The notes under the pieces were generated by a model that was not told the origin of the DNA, ran no database searches, and was given only the letters and a program-made list of their open reading frames with translations. A stretch of DNA of 64,000 nucleotides, taken from NCBI RefSeq assembly GCF_002008225.1, contig NZ_MRDH01000037.1, positions 62,001 to 126,000 of the forward strand, written 5' to 3'. Made by a program: the position numbers and the translations under genes. The stretch comes from Agrobacterium salinitolerans (GTDB lineage: Bacteria > Pseudomonadota > Alphaproteobacteria > Rhizobiales > Rhizobiaceae). Shown in pieces: positions 29,029-38,199 of the stretch (its first letter is position 1; the number at the start of each line of letters is the position of its first letter).

Positions 29029-30577
29029 GATTGGCTCCCATTTCTCCAACAACTTTCACATGAATGCGGGTGGCATTGCCGGGCAGGTAGGCAAGCGGCA
29101 TATCCTCGCGCTCGATGACCTCAAGCGTTTCGGGAATCGCACCAGCGGCAATCGCCTTTTCCCGGGCCTCCGCTTCTGCCTCTGCCAGCGCGCTCTCGCG
29201 CGTGCGCCCGTCCACCAGAGAAAAGACCCGGTCGGTCTCGCCGCTGATCTGCGCAATCGCCGCACCGACAGCATTCGCCACCGCGAAATTCTCGGGCCGG
29301 ATGACCTCAAGATCACCGATGCGATCCGGCATCAGGATAGAACCGCCGCCGACGGCGATCACGGGCACCGGCGACGACGAGATGCGGCTGCGTTCCACGC
29401 AGGCCTCAAGCATGTCGTTGATCTTGTCGACCGCCGCATCCACCAGTTTTTTGTCGAGGCTGGAGACCAGCTTTTTCTCCCCAACGTCCGCCTTGCCGGA
29501 GGCAACCGCGATATCGGTCGCTGTCAGCGTCGAGCCACCGAAGCAGAGCGCCTCGCGACGGACGCGATAACCGACGGATTTCGGCCCGACGGTCAGGCCG
29601 TGATCGCCATTGACCACGAGCGAACCGCCGCCGAGACCGATGGAGAAAACGTCAGGCATACGGAAATTGGTGCGCACGCCGCCAATATCCACCGTGGTCG
29701 AGGCCTGACGCGGGAAACCGTGGGACAGCGAGCCGACGTCGGAGGTGGTGCCGCCCACATCCACGACCACGGCATCCTTGAGACCGGTGAGGAAGGCCGC
29801 ACCACGCATGGAGTTCGTCGGACCGGACGCGAAGGTGAGCACGGGGAAACCGCGCACCACATCAGCCGCCATCAGCGTGCCGTCGTTCTGGGTGATATAG
29901 AACGGGCAGGTAATGCCCGCAGCCTTCAGCGCCACGCCGAAAGCCGCAACCGTGCGGTCGGCCAGCGACAGCAGGCTGGCATTCATGATTGCAGCACTTT
30001 CCCGTGCAAGCAGGCCATGCCGGCCGATATCCTTGGACATCACCACCGGCAGACCGGGGCAACGCTCTTGCAGGATTTCTTTCGCCCGCAACTCCATCGC
30101 ATCGTTGATGCCGCTGAAAACGCAGGTGACGGCAGCCGCCTTCAGGCCCTTGGCGCGGATATCCGCGGCGATGCGAACGATTTCGTCCTCGTCGAGCGGC
30201 GAAATTTCGCGGCCGTCGAATTCGTAACCGCCGCGCACCTGATAGCCGTGGTTGCCGACGATTTCCCGGAGGTCATCCGGCCAGTCGACCATCGGCGGCA
30301 GGCCGGCGCCGGAGGGCAGGCCGAGACGGATGGCGGCCACCTCGTCCATATGCCGGCGCTCGATCACCGCATTGGTGAAATGCGTGGTGCCGATCATCAC
30401 GGCGCCGATGCGCGCCCTGTCTATGCCCGACGCCTCGATGACCTTTTCAAGGGCTTCGATGACACCGGATGTCACATCCTCTGTCGTGGAGGCTTTTACC
30501 CCCGCCAGAACGGTTTTATCCTGCAACACAACGGCATCGGTATTCGTGCCGCCGACGTCAATTCCAACGCGATACAC
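29021..30577 (-). CDS. Hydantoinase/oxoprolinase HyuA-type protein, copy 2
   Basis: About 518 residues, paralogous to the protein at 23527-25065. Segments are YRVGIDVGGTNTDAVVLQDK, MIGTTHFTNAVIER, FASGPTNSMRGAAFL, VVVDVGGTTSDVGSLSHGFP and IGLGGGSLV. The start is taken as the GTG at 30577: AAAGAGGAG lies six bases upstream, and the resulting N terminus matches copy 1. The in-frame ATG at 30595 overlaps the ATPase stop codon (TGATG) and could also be used by coupling. No HyuB partner is present. It should open a cyclic amide with ATP, substrate unknown. Confidence 0.88.
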   Translation of the reverse strand: MYRVGIDVGGTNTDAVVLQDKTVLAGVKASTTEDVTSGVIEALEKVIEASGIDRARIGAVMIGTTHFTNAVIERRHMDEVAAIRLGLPSGAGLPPMVDWPDDLREIVGNHGYQVRGGYEFDGREISPLDEDEIVRIAADIRAKGLKAAAVTCVFSGINDAMELRAKEILQERCPGLPVVMSKDIGRHGLLARESAAIMNASLLSLADRTVAAFGVALKAAGITCPFYITQNDGTLMAADVVRGFPVLTFASGPTNSMRGAAFLTGLKDAVVVDVGGTTSDVGSLSHGFPRQASTTVDIGGVRTNFRMPDVFSIGLGGGSLVVNGDHGLTVGPKSVGYRVRREALCFGGSTLTATDIAVASGKADVGEKKLVSSLDKKLVDAAVDKINDMLEACVERSRISSSPVPVIAVGGGSILMPDRIGDLEVIRPENFAVANAVGAAIAQISGETDRVFSLVDGRTRESALAEAEAEAREKAIAAGAIPETLEVIEREDMPLAYLPGNATRIHVKVVGEMGANHG

Positions 30578-30594
30578 GTCAGGCTCCTCTTTCA

Positions 30595-32241
30595 TCAATC
30601 GGTCGTTTTGACGAGGAAGCGCATGCGCTCTTCCTCGGTCACGGTGGGTTTGAGACGTTCTTCCTCGTCGGTGACGACGGGTATGGCCGCGATCAGGGCG
30701 CGGGTGTATGGATGGGCCGGCTCGGCGAAGACCGCCGACGTCACGCCCTCTTCAACAATCTCGCCCCGCAGCATGATGGCGATGCGCGAGCAGAAATTGC
30801 GCATCAGCGACAGGTCGTGCGAGATCATCAGATAGGTCAGGCCAAGCTCCTCGCGCAGCTGCAAAAGAAGGTCGATCACCGTCTTCTGGACGGACACATC
30901 GAGTGCGGCCGTCGGCTCATCGAGGATGAGGATTTTCGGCTCGGCCGCCAGCGCCCGGGCAATTGCCACACGCTGCTTCTGGCCGCCGGACAGTTCATGC
31001 GGATATTTGCCGAGATAGGATTGCGGCAGCCGCACCAGCCCCATCAGTTCCAGCATGCGGTTTTCACGCGCAGGCCCGTCCATGCCGATGGATTTCAGCG
31101 GCAGGGCAAGCGTCTGTTTCACCGTACGCTTCGGATTGAGCGAGGTGCCCGGATTTTGATAGACGATTTGCGTCAGCCGCTTGCCGCGCTGAGGTGCTGG
31201 AGCGTCGATCACGAGATTGCCGGAGGTCGGGCGCGAAAGGCCCATGATCATGCGCGCAACCGAGGTCTTACCGGAACCGGATTCACCCGCCAGGCCGAAA
31301 ACCTCGCCCTCGTTCAGGGTCAGGTTCACATCCCGCACGGCGTGATAACCGTTGCGCCTGCCGTAAATCTTGTTCAGCCCTTCAATCGTCACGATGGGCG
31401 AGCGCGTGCTTTGCGCCAGATCGGTGACGCGCGGGCCATAAAGCGGAGGCACTGCATCCAGAAGCGAGCGCGTATAGTCCTCGGCAGGCGTATGCAGGAT
31501 TTGCGTGCAGGGTCCGGTCTCAACGATATCGCCGTGATGCATGACCACGACCCTGTCCGCCACCTTGCGCACGACGCCGAGATTGTGGGTAATCATCAGC
31601 AACGCCATGTTTTCTTCGGCAACCAGCTGGTTGATGAGATTGAGAATTTCATCCTGCGTGGTGACGTCGAGCGCCGTGCCGGGCTCATCCGCGATCAGGA
31701 GCTTCGGCTGGTGCAGCAGGGCAAGCCCGATCAGAACGCGTTGGCGCATGCCGCCCGAAAGTTCGGACGGATAGGCGTTCATCACCCGTTCGGTATCGGC
31801 AAGCTGTACCCGGCGCAGCACCGCCGCGATGCGGTCGCGGCGCTCCGCCTTCGACGAATTGATACCGTCGCGCTTGTCGGCAAAACGCATGACATCATCG
31901 AGATGCGTGCCGATTTTGAAGACCGGATTGAAGGAGGAAAGCGGGTCCTGCATGATCAGCGAAAACGCCGTGCCCTTCAGCGCCTCGCGCTCCCTGCGCG
32001 GCATGGACAGCACATCCCGGCCATCGATGACGATCGCACCTGATGTGATCGCGGCATTCTTCGGCAGGGTGCCGATGATCGCCTTGGCGGTGACGGACTT
32101 GCCCGATCCAGTTTCGCCGATGAGCGCCACGCGCTCACCCGCGGCAACCGTGAAGGCGACATCGCGCAGCACCTGCCGGGTGCGGCCGTAATTGGTGAAG
32201 GTGACGTTGAGGTTTTCGACCTTGAGAAGCGGTTCAGTCAT
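30595..32241 (-). CDS. Peptide ABC transporter ATPase, fused DppD-DppF type
   Basis: 548-residue protein with two complete ATPase domains. The first has Walker A GETGSGKSVTAKAI, signature LSGGMRQRVLIGLAL and Walker B LLIADEPGTALD. The second has [29 protein letters not shown] and LILDEPTAALDVS. In most dipeptide systems these are two separate proteins. Four bases separate it from the upstream permease gene. It powers the two permeases for uptake of the substrate bound by the family-5 protein. Confidence 0.93.
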   Translation of the reverse strand: MTEPLLKVENLNVTFTNYGRTRQVLRDVAFTVAAGERVALIGETGSGKSVTAKAIIGTLPKNAAITSGAIVIDGRDVLSMPRREREALKGTAFSLIMQDPLSSFNPVFKIGTHLDDVMRFADKRDGINSSKAERRDRIAAVLRRVQLADTERVMNAYPSELSGGMRQRVLIGLALLHQPKLLIADEPGTALDVTTQDEILNLINQLVAEENMALLMITHNLGVVRKVADRVVVMHHGDIVETGPCTQILHTPAEDYTRSLLDAVPPLYGPRVTDLAQSTRSPIVTIEGLNKIYGRRNGYHAVRDVNLTLNEGEVFGLAGESGSGKTSVARMIMGLSRPTSGNLVIDAPAPQRGKRLTQIVYQNPGTSLNPKRTVKQTLALPLKSIGMDGPARENRMLELMGLVRLPQSYLGKYPHELSGGQKQRVAIARALAAEPKILILDEPTAALDVSVQKTVIDLLLQLREELGLTYLMISHDLSLMRNFCSRIAIMLRGEIVEEGVTSAVFAEPAHPYTRALIAAIPVVTDEEERLKPTVTEEERMRFLVKTTD

Positions 32242-32245
32242 GACT

Positions 32246-33127
32246 TTAGCTTTCCACGTCGAACATGTCGCGCAGGCCGTCGCCCAGCAGATTGAAACCC
32301 AGCGTCACGTAAAGCACGGCCGCGCCGGGGCAGAGCACTTCCCACCAGAAATCCGGCATGAACTGGCGCCCGTCGGCGACCATAGATCCAAGATCGGGGG
32401 TCGGCGGCTTGACGCCGAAACCGAGGAAGCTCAGCGTCGCACCGAACAGGATGACAAAGGCGGCATCGAGCGTGGTCTTGACCGATATGACCGAAACGCA
32501 ATTGGGCAGGATTTCGCGAAAAAGAATATGCAGCGGGCCTGCACCGGCAAGACGTGCCGCCTCGATATAGTCTTCCGAAGCGATAGACTTTGACACCGAA
32601 TAGATCAGCCGTGCATGCCAGGTCCACCATAACAACGTGATCGCGATCATGGCGTTCGTCAGCGTCGGTTCCAGGAGGTTGGAGACCGCGAGCGCCATGA
32701 CGAGCGGCGGCATGGCCAGCATCACATTCGTCAGGCCGCTGATGAGTTTCTCGGTCCAGCCGCCGAAATAACCGGCAATGAGGCCAAGCACGGTTCCGAC
32801 TGGCACCGAAATACCGAGCACGCCGATGACGAGAAGCAGCGAGACGCGCAGCCCGAAGATGGTGCGGGAGAAGATATCGCGGCCGGCCTTGTCGGTGCCG
32901 AACCAGTGCTCCAGGTCCGGCGGCATATGGCGGGCGCGGAAATCGACGACCGCGCCGATATGTTTGGGATAAGGCGTAAGCCATGGCGCGAAGACCGCCA
33001 GTACCAGTACCGACAGAAGGATCAGCGAGCCGATGACCGCTGCCGGATTGCGGCTGAAGCGATACCACATCATGTAACCGGCACTCAGGCCTCGATCGGT
33101 GGGTTCGAGCATTTTTATGTCAGCCAT
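32246..33127 (-). CDS. Peptide ABC transporter permease, DppC type
   Basis: 293-residue permease. Early parts are FSRNPAAVIGSLILLSVLVL and the WFGTDKAGRDIFSRTIFG motif that marks DppC/OppC proteins. The EAA loop is at EAARLAGAGPLHILFREILPN. About six membrane segments. Its start overlaps the DppB stop in TGATG, indicating coupled translation. Confidence 0.92.
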   Translation of the reverse strand: MADIKMLEPTDRGLSAGYMMWYRFSRNPAAVIGSLILLSVLVLAVFAPWLTPYPKHIGAVVDFRARHMPPDLEHWFGTDKAGRDIFSRTIFGLRVSLLLVIGVLGISVPVGTVLGLIAGYFGGWTEKLISGLTNVMLAMPPLVMALAVSNLLEPTLTNAMIAITLLWWTWHARLIYSVSKSIASEDYIEAARLAGAGPLHILFREILPNCVSVISVKTTLDAAFVILFGATLSFLGFGVKPPTPDLGSMVADGRQFMPDFWWEVLCPGAAVLYVTLGFNLLGDGLRDMFDVES

Positions 33128-34155
33128 CAGCGAGCCTCCTTGCGGCGCAGGCGCGGGTCGATGATCGAGATCAGGACATCCACGATCAGGTTCGCAACGA
33201 TGAAGAACAGGCCGGCCACCAGCACCACGGCGGTCACTGCGTTGAGGTCTTTCTGCAGGATGGCGTTGAGCCCGTAGGAAGCGAAGCCGCCCCAGGCGAA
33301 GACCATCTCAATCACGAAGGCATTGCCGATCAGCGACGCGAATTCGAGCCCCATGATCGTCAGCGGCGCGATGGAAGAAAGCTTCAGCAGGTAACGGAAG
33401 ATGATGACACGCTCCGGCACGCCAAAGCTTTGCAGGGTCAAAACATGGTCCTTGCGCTGGTTCTCGATCATCGAGGAGCGCGTGATACGGGTGATCTGGC
33501 CGATGCCGGCCATGGAGAGCGCAAAGGCCGGCAGCGCGAGATGTTTCAGCGCATCGAGCACGACATCGAAACGCCCGGCCAGCGTCCCGTCGATCAGGAT
33601 GAAGCCGGTCGGGCCGCCCTGCCAGCCAAGCCCGTGGTCGAGCCTACCGATGATCGGCCAGCCGGAAAGAAAACGGGCGGCCAGCAATTGCAGCGTGATG
33701 GCGAAAAGAAAGCTCGGGATCGTCACCCCGGTAAGCGACAGGATGCGGCCGATATGGTCCAGCGGCCGGTCGCGGTAATGCGCCGTAATGACCCCGAGCG
33801 GGATAGCCACGGCAAACATGAAGATGACCGAGACCAGTACCAGTTCGACCGTCGCAGGAACGGTCTGTGCCAGATCGGTAGTCACCGGGCGTTGCGACAC
33901 CAGCGAGAAACCGAGATCGCCATGCAGGGCATTGCCGATATAGTCGAGATATTGGACGGCCAGCGGCTTGTCGAGGCCCATCTCGCCGCGCAACGCATCC
34001 ACCTGCTCTTGCGTCGCCGCAGGGCCGAGCGCCATGCGCGCGGGATCTCCCGGCACGACGCGGGCGAGCGCGAAAATCATGATGGACAGGGCGATCATGA
34101 CCAGCACGAAGGTGCCGAGCCTGTTCAAAATCGCGACCAACGGATGTTGCTGCAT
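33127..34155 (-). CDS. Peptide ABC transporter permease, DppB type
   Basis: 342-residue permease beginning MQQHPLVAILNRLGTFVL at the ATG at 34155, with AAGGAA upstream. Further in are ARVVPGDPARMALG, the GLDKPLAVQYLDYIGNALHGD segment of DppB-type proteins and an EAA-type loop near VPERVIIFRYLLKLSS. The reading frame stays open far upstream but the extra part lacks the family start and runs into the divergent regulator gene. It is the first gene of the leftward cluster that continues to 22537. Confidence 0.9.
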   Translation of the reverse strand: MQQHPLVAILNRLGTFVLVMIALSIMIFALARVVPGDPARMALGPAATQEQVDALRGEMGLDKPLAVQYLDYIGNALHGDLGFSLVSQRPVTTDLAQTVPATVELVLVSVIFMFAVAIPLGVITAHYRDRPLDHIGRILSLTGVTIPSFLFAITLQLLAARFLSGWPIIGRLDHGLGWQGGPTGFILIDGTLAGRFDVVLDALKHLALPAFALSMAGIGQITRITRSSMIENQRKDHVLTLQSFGVPERVIIFRYLLKLSSIAPLTIMGLEFASLIGNAFVIEMVFAWGGFASYGLNAILQKDLNAVTAVVLVAGLFFIVANLIVDVLISIIDPRLRRKEAR

Positions 34156-34291
34156 CGGTGGAACGTTCCTTGTGCATCGGTTGCCTGAGCACAAGTTTTC
34201 ATCACCAACCCTTTTGAACAATCTAAAAAAGGTATAGTTTTTTGAAACATGAGTATAGGTTTTTAAGATAAAGTCCCCTATCCCGTTGCCA
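34156..34291. promoter_or_regulatory. Divergent promoter region, peptide operon and LuxR-type regulator
   Basis: 136 bases separate the leftward DppB-type gene from the rightward regulator gene. The centre (about 34210-34275) is markedly AT-rich, with TTTTTTGAAAC and TATAGTTTTT stretches, as expected for promoters firing in both directions. No clear operator repeat was identified. The arrangement suggests that the regulator controls the operon it diverges from. Confidence 0.45.
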
Positions 34292-36643
34292 ATGACGCTC
34301 CTGCCCCGCACCCGCCTCTGCCGCCGCATCGCCAGCGAAACCGCCGGCGTAGTCTTCCTGCGCGCTCCGGCGGGTGCGGGAAAAAGCGTGCTGCTGGAAA
34401 TGCTGGCAAAGGAGTTGGGAACGCAGATATGCCGCACGCACCAGCCGCGAAGCGATGATGCCGTAAATGACTGCCTTCTATGGGACGTGCCGGTTTTCGC
34501 GCGGGCGGTGCGCATGCCCGCCGCCATTCTGGAAAAGGTCCGTTTTTTGGTCATCGCCTGCCGCCCGGATCAACGGATCAGCGGACTGGCCCGGCAGATC
34601 CTGCATCACGGTTCGCTTACCATCGGCCCGGATGAGCTGCTTCTTGGGCAGGAGGAGGTTGAAGACCTGCCACCTGAGCAGAAGCGTCTCGCCCTTCACG
34701 ACTATGCCGGCTGGCCGGCTTTACTGTCACTGGTCCGTCTTCCAAACGAACCGCTTTGTGCCGATTATCTGCGCGAAAACTACCTGCCGCATCTTTCGCC
34801 CACCCAGACGGTTGAGCTTTCGCTCTGGCTCGAAAACCCTTCCGCAGACCCCGAGGCGGAATGGACCGAATTGCTGCCGCCCTTCCTGACCGGAAATCCC
34901 GAAAATCATCCCACCCTGATAAGGCTTCTGGGCGTGGCCGCACGGGAGCGTCTCACTACGCTGCAGGCCGGGAGCGCCGTGGTGGAGGTCGCATCGGCTT
35001 TCGAAAAGGAAGGACGGGCGCTTGCGGCCATGGCGATGCTGCTCGACCGCGGTTATGAGACCCATGCCGCACAAATTCTGGAACGCGCCCATGGCCGCGA
35101 ACTGATTTACAGAAGCAGCGTCGGCAGGTTTCGCGAGATCATTATGCGTTTTTCGCAGGATATGATCGCAACGAATGAAACCGTGCTCTTCGCCGTTACC
35201 CGCGCCCTGTTGAAACAGGGTGAGTTGCAGCGTGTGCGCCATCTGCTCGGCAAGAGCCTCGGATCGGATTATCTCGATCCGTTGAAGGTGCTTGCCCGGG
35301 GTTCACGGTTTTCCTTCGCCGCCCGCACATTCCGGCTCAACCTGATGATTGCCGAGGACCTGACTCCCAATGACGCGATGATAACGCGGCTCGGCGAGTT
35401 CATGGCCGATTACCCGATGGACGACCACGGCAAATGGGCGGCCTATTACAATGCGCTGCTGGAATTCGAAATCCGCCGCCGCAATTTCCGCGAGGCGGAG
35501 GCCGCCGCTGCCCGCGCTTTGATCTATCTGCGCAAAATGGGCGGGCAGCCCCTGCTGGAGTTCTTCATCCACCTGCACCAGATCGTGCTGCGGCTGATGA
35601 GCGGCGACGTGCTTCTGGCGCGCCGGGCCGCGCAGGAGGCGCGCACGCGGCTGGAACAGGTGCCGCATGACGCCGTGCAGGAGTTCCGGATGTTGCGGCT
35701 GGCGGAAGCCTGCCTTGCCTATGAGGCTGGAAAGCCCCGCGACCTCCTGCATTTCGTCGAACATGAATTCGATCACTTCGCCGCTGCCGAAATCTGGCCG
35801 AGCCTCATGCAATTTGCCCTGTTTTACGCCTCGCAGGTACTGATCGACCATTTTCCGATGACCGTTCGCCCGGGCTTTCTCGATGGCTTGTGGATCCACC
35901 TTTCGGAAGGGTTGCAATTCCATGCGATGATGGAAATCAGGACGGCCATCGCCTATCAGAACGCCAACCGCTGGGCGGACGCGGCGGCAACCCTTTCGGC
36001 AATCCGCATGCCCATGGGCCGCAACTGGGTGGAGAGCGCGCACGAGGATCTTTCCCGCCTGACGCGGCGCGATGAAATCTCCTATGTCATGGCCTGGCTG
36101 CGGGATGCGGTGCATCTTTTCACGCCGCGCGCCTATCTGTCCCGCCAGATCGACGCGATGATCGCCAATCCCAAGGTGACCAACCGCGAGAAGGTCGCGC
36201 TGAGAATCTGGCAGAGCTATGCCGCGCACCAGCGTCGCGACAACGCCGCCGCCCGCGCCCATATCCTCACCGCCCTTGAATCGGCGACCCGGCTTGGATG
36301 CAGCGGCGTCCTGTCGGAGGAACGCATCTTCCTGTCGCCGCTTCTGAACAATCGCCGCATCCGCAGTTTCATCGAGACCTCTTCCGATGTCCGCAGCGCA
36401 CTATCGATTTTCGCCGCCTCAATGAACTCACCGCAGGCGCGCGCGCTGCATGGCGGGCTTTCGCAACGGGAAGCGCAGATGCTGCAACTGCTGGCCAGCG
36501 GCATGTCGAACAAGAAGATTGCCCAGACGCTCAACATCTCGGAAGTGACGGTGAAATTTCACCTCGGCAACCTGTTCCGCAAGCTGGATTGCAAACGCCG
36601 CGCGGAGGCAATCCGCGCGGCGAAAGCACTGGGCTGGCTGTAA
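34292..36643 (+). CDS. LuxR-family regulator with N-terminal ATPase motif (MalT-like)
   Basis: 783-residue large LuxR-type regulator. Near the N terminus is a P-loop, RAPAGAGKSVLLEML (about residues 24-38), followed by an NTPase region shorter than in MalT, where the usual Walker B Asp-rich strand is hard to see. A long helical repeat region follows, then the C-terminal LuxR helix-turn-helix (LSQREAQMLQLLASGMSNKK, then EVTVKFHLGNLFRKL). Such proteins bind ATP and an inducer and activate a neighbouring operon. The divergent peptide/hydantoinase operon is the likely target. Start: ATG at 34292 or TTG at 34286; neither has a good ribosome-binding site. Confidence 0.85.
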   Translation: MTLLPRTRLCRRIASETAGVVFLRAPAGAGKSVLLEMLAKELGTQICRTHQPRSDDAVNDCLLWDVPVFARAVRMPAAILEKVRFLVIACRPDQRISGLARQILHHGSLTIGPDELLLGQEEVEDLPPEQKRLALHDYAGWPALLSLVRLPNEPLCADYLRENYLPHLSPTQTVELSLWLENPSADPEAEWTELLPPFLTGNPENHPTLIRLLGVAARERLTTLQAGSAVVEVASAFEKEGRALAAMAMLLDRGYETHAAQILERAHGRELIYRSSVGRFREIIMRFSQDMIATNETVLFAVTRALLKQGELQRVRHLLGKSLGSDYLDPLKVLARGSRFSFAARTFRLNLMIAEDLTPNDAMITRLGEFMADYPMDDHGKWAAYYNALLEFEIRRRNFREAEAAAARALIYLRKMGGQPLLEFFIHLHQIVLRLMSGDVLLARRAAQEARTRLEQVPHDAVQEFRMLRLAEACLAYEAGKPRDLLHFVEHEFDHFAAAEIWPSLMQFALFYASQVLIDHFPMTVRPGFLDGLWIHLSEGLQFHAMMEIRTAIAYQNANRWADAAATLSAIRMPMGRNWVESAHEDLSRLTRRDEISYVMAWLRDAVHLFTPRAYLSRQIDAMIANPKVTNREKVALRIWQSYAAHQRRDNAAARAHILTALESATRLGCSGVLSEERIFLSPLLNNRRIRSFIETSSDVRSALSIFAASMNSPQARALHGGLSQREAQMLQLLASGMSNKKIAQTLNISEVTVKFHLGNLFRKLDCKRRAEAIRAAKALGWL

Positions 36644-36646
36644 GGT

Positions 36647-37357
36647 TCAGCGGTTGTTCTTCTTGCGCCATTCGGCAAATGCCGTCTGGTGCTCTTCCTT
36701 GGTGCAAGGGTAAAGCCCGATGATCGTCTGGCCGGCCTTGACCTGCTCCACGACGAAATCTTCGTAAGCGGTCATTTCCACCGCCTCGGTCGCCACCTCG
36801 TCGGCAATGCCCGCCGGGATGACGATAACGCAATCGGCGTCGCCGACGATAATGTCACCCGGGAAAACCGGCGCGTCGCCGCAGCCGATCGGGCCGTTGA
36901 TCTCGATCGCCTCGTGTTTGGTGAGGTTGGTCGGGCTGGAGGGCCGGGTGTGGTAGGCTGGAATATCCAGCTCGGCAATGGTGGCCGCGTCACGGAAACC
37001 GCCATCGGAAACGATGCCTGCACCACCGCGAACCATCAGGCGCGTGACCAGAATATCGCCCGCCGAGGCGGCAGAAGCGTCCTTGCGGCTGTCCATGACA
37101 AGCACATGGCCGGGCGGGCAGGTTTCGATGGCGACGCGCTGCGGATGGGCGGGATTGCGGAATTCCACGAGCTGGTTGCGATCCTCGCGGGCCGGCATGT
37201 AGCGCAGGGTGAAGGCCGGGCCCACCATGTTTTTACCCTTGTAGCCCAGAGGGCGCACGCCCTGAATGACCTGGTTGCGCAGGCCGCGCTTGTAAAGCGC
37301 CGTCGCCAGGGTAGCGACGGAAATCGTCATCAGTTTTTCGCGCGTTTCATTGTTCAT
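36647..37357 (-). CDS. RraA-like protein (possible keto-acid aldolase)
   Basis: 236-residue member of the RraA/HMG-aldolase fold. The diagnostic segment is RGGAGIVSDGGFRDAATIAE (about residues 110-130), preceded by GHVLVMDSRKDASAASAGDI and followed by the late DADCVIVIPA loop. Family members are either RNase E inhibitors or class-II aldolases acting on 4-hydroxy-2-oxo acids. As the last gene of a sugar-acid operon, after a dehydratase that should give a 2-keto-3-deoxy acid, an aldolase-like role is more likely than RNase regulation. The substrate is unknown. Confidence 0.85.
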   Translation of the reverse strand: MNNETREKLMTISVATLATALYKRGLRNQVIQGVRPLGYKGKNMVGPAFTLRYMPAREDRNQLVEFRNPAHPQRVAIETCPPGHVLVMDSRKDASAASAGDILVTRLMVRGGAGIVSDGGFRDAATIAELDIPAYHTRPSSPTNLTKHEAIEINGPIGCGDAPVFPGDIIVGDADCVIVIPAGIADEVATEAVEMTAYEDFVVEQVKAGQTIIGLYPCTKEEHQTAFAEWRKKNNR

Positions 37358-37390
37358 CTCTGTCTCCTCGCAATGGCGGATAAATGCGTT

Positions 37391-38188
37391 TCAAGTCCTG
37401 TGAATGGGCTCATCGATAAAAATGCCGCCCTGATATTTTGCGATCGCAGCCTCCGGGTCGGGGCGCGGTACGTCGCGCTCGATTTCCGCACGGTAACGCG
37501 CGGCATTGTCGCGCCGCTGCCAGCCGAGAAAATCGACATGGGAATTGTCCCACCAGCTGTCGTCATTGGCCGAAACGCCCCAGATGACCGGGCAGCCGAG
37601 CGTCGGCACGCGGAATGTGGCCTCGATCAGCGAGACGAAGTCACCGTAGCTCAGCCACGTCGATAACATCCGCCAGTTGGACGGTTTTTCTTCGCAGGAG
37701 CCGATGCGGACAATGGCCGTCTCCTGGCCGAATTTGGAATGGTAGAGGCTTGCCATCGCCTCGCCGAAAATCTTCGAAACCCCATAGAGGCCATCTGGCA
37801 GAAAAGGCGTCTCCGGGCTAAGCTGCTCACCCTGCGGGTAATAACCGATCGTATGGTTGCTGGAGGCGAACAGAATGCGCGGCATGCCGTTCAACCGTGC
37901 CGCCTCATAGAGATTGTAGACACCACGCAGATTGGCCGCCTCTATCGGATCGAAAGCCCTCTCGACGGAAACGCCGCCGAGATGGACGACGCCGTCGCAG
38001 CCCTTGACGAGATCGTGCACCGCCTGCTCGTCTTCGAGCGCGCAGCGAACGAGTTCCTCGTGAGGAGCTGGCGTACCCAAATCGACGACATCAGACAGGC
38101 GAATAGTTTCGGTAACGTGGCCAAGCCGCCCGCGCAGCATGCTTCCCAGCTTGCCGCCGGCACCGGTGATGAGCAATCGCTTCAACAT
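37391..38188 (-). CDS. NAD-dependent uronate dehydrogenase-like protein
   Basis: 265-residue short-chain/epimerase-type protein closely resembling the uronate dehydrogenase (Udh) of Agrobacterium, which oxidises galacturonate and glucuronate to aldarolactones. The NAD-binding start is LLITGAGGKLGSML. GCDGVVHLGGVSVERAF, FASSNHTIGYYPQ (catalytic Ser) and the Tyr-Lys pair in LYGVSKIFGE (about residues 134-138) are present, as is MLSTWLSYGDFVSLIEATF. It differs in detail from Udh as I remember it, so it may be a paralogue for another sugar or sugar acid. It lies between the dehydratase and the RraA-like gene. Confidence 0.87.
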   Translation of the reverse strand: MLKRLLITGAGGKLGSMLRGRLGHVTETIRLSDVVDLGTPAPHEELVRCALEDEQAVHDLVKGCDGVVHLGGVSVERAFDPIEAANLRGVYNLYEAARLNGMPRILFASSNHTIGYYPQGEQLSPETPFLPDGLYGVSKIFGEAMASLYHSKFGQETAIVRIGSCEEKPSNWRMLSTWLSYGDFVSLIEATFRVPTLGCPVIWGVSANDDSWWDNSHVDFLGWQRRDNAARYRAEIERDVPRPDPEAAIAKYQGGIFIDEPIHRT

Positions 38189-38199
38189 GATGGCGCCTC

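Noticed and set aside
23527..30577. The two hydantoinase/DUF917 pairs as a recent tandem duplication
   Set aside because: The copies differ throughout and are separated by the binding-protein gene; long identical stretches are absent.
28913..32043. Two long plus-strand frames (640 and 524 codons) opposite the hydantoinase and fused ATPase genes
   Set aside because: Both are antisense to clear enzymes with intact motifs; no start signal or domain was found in them.
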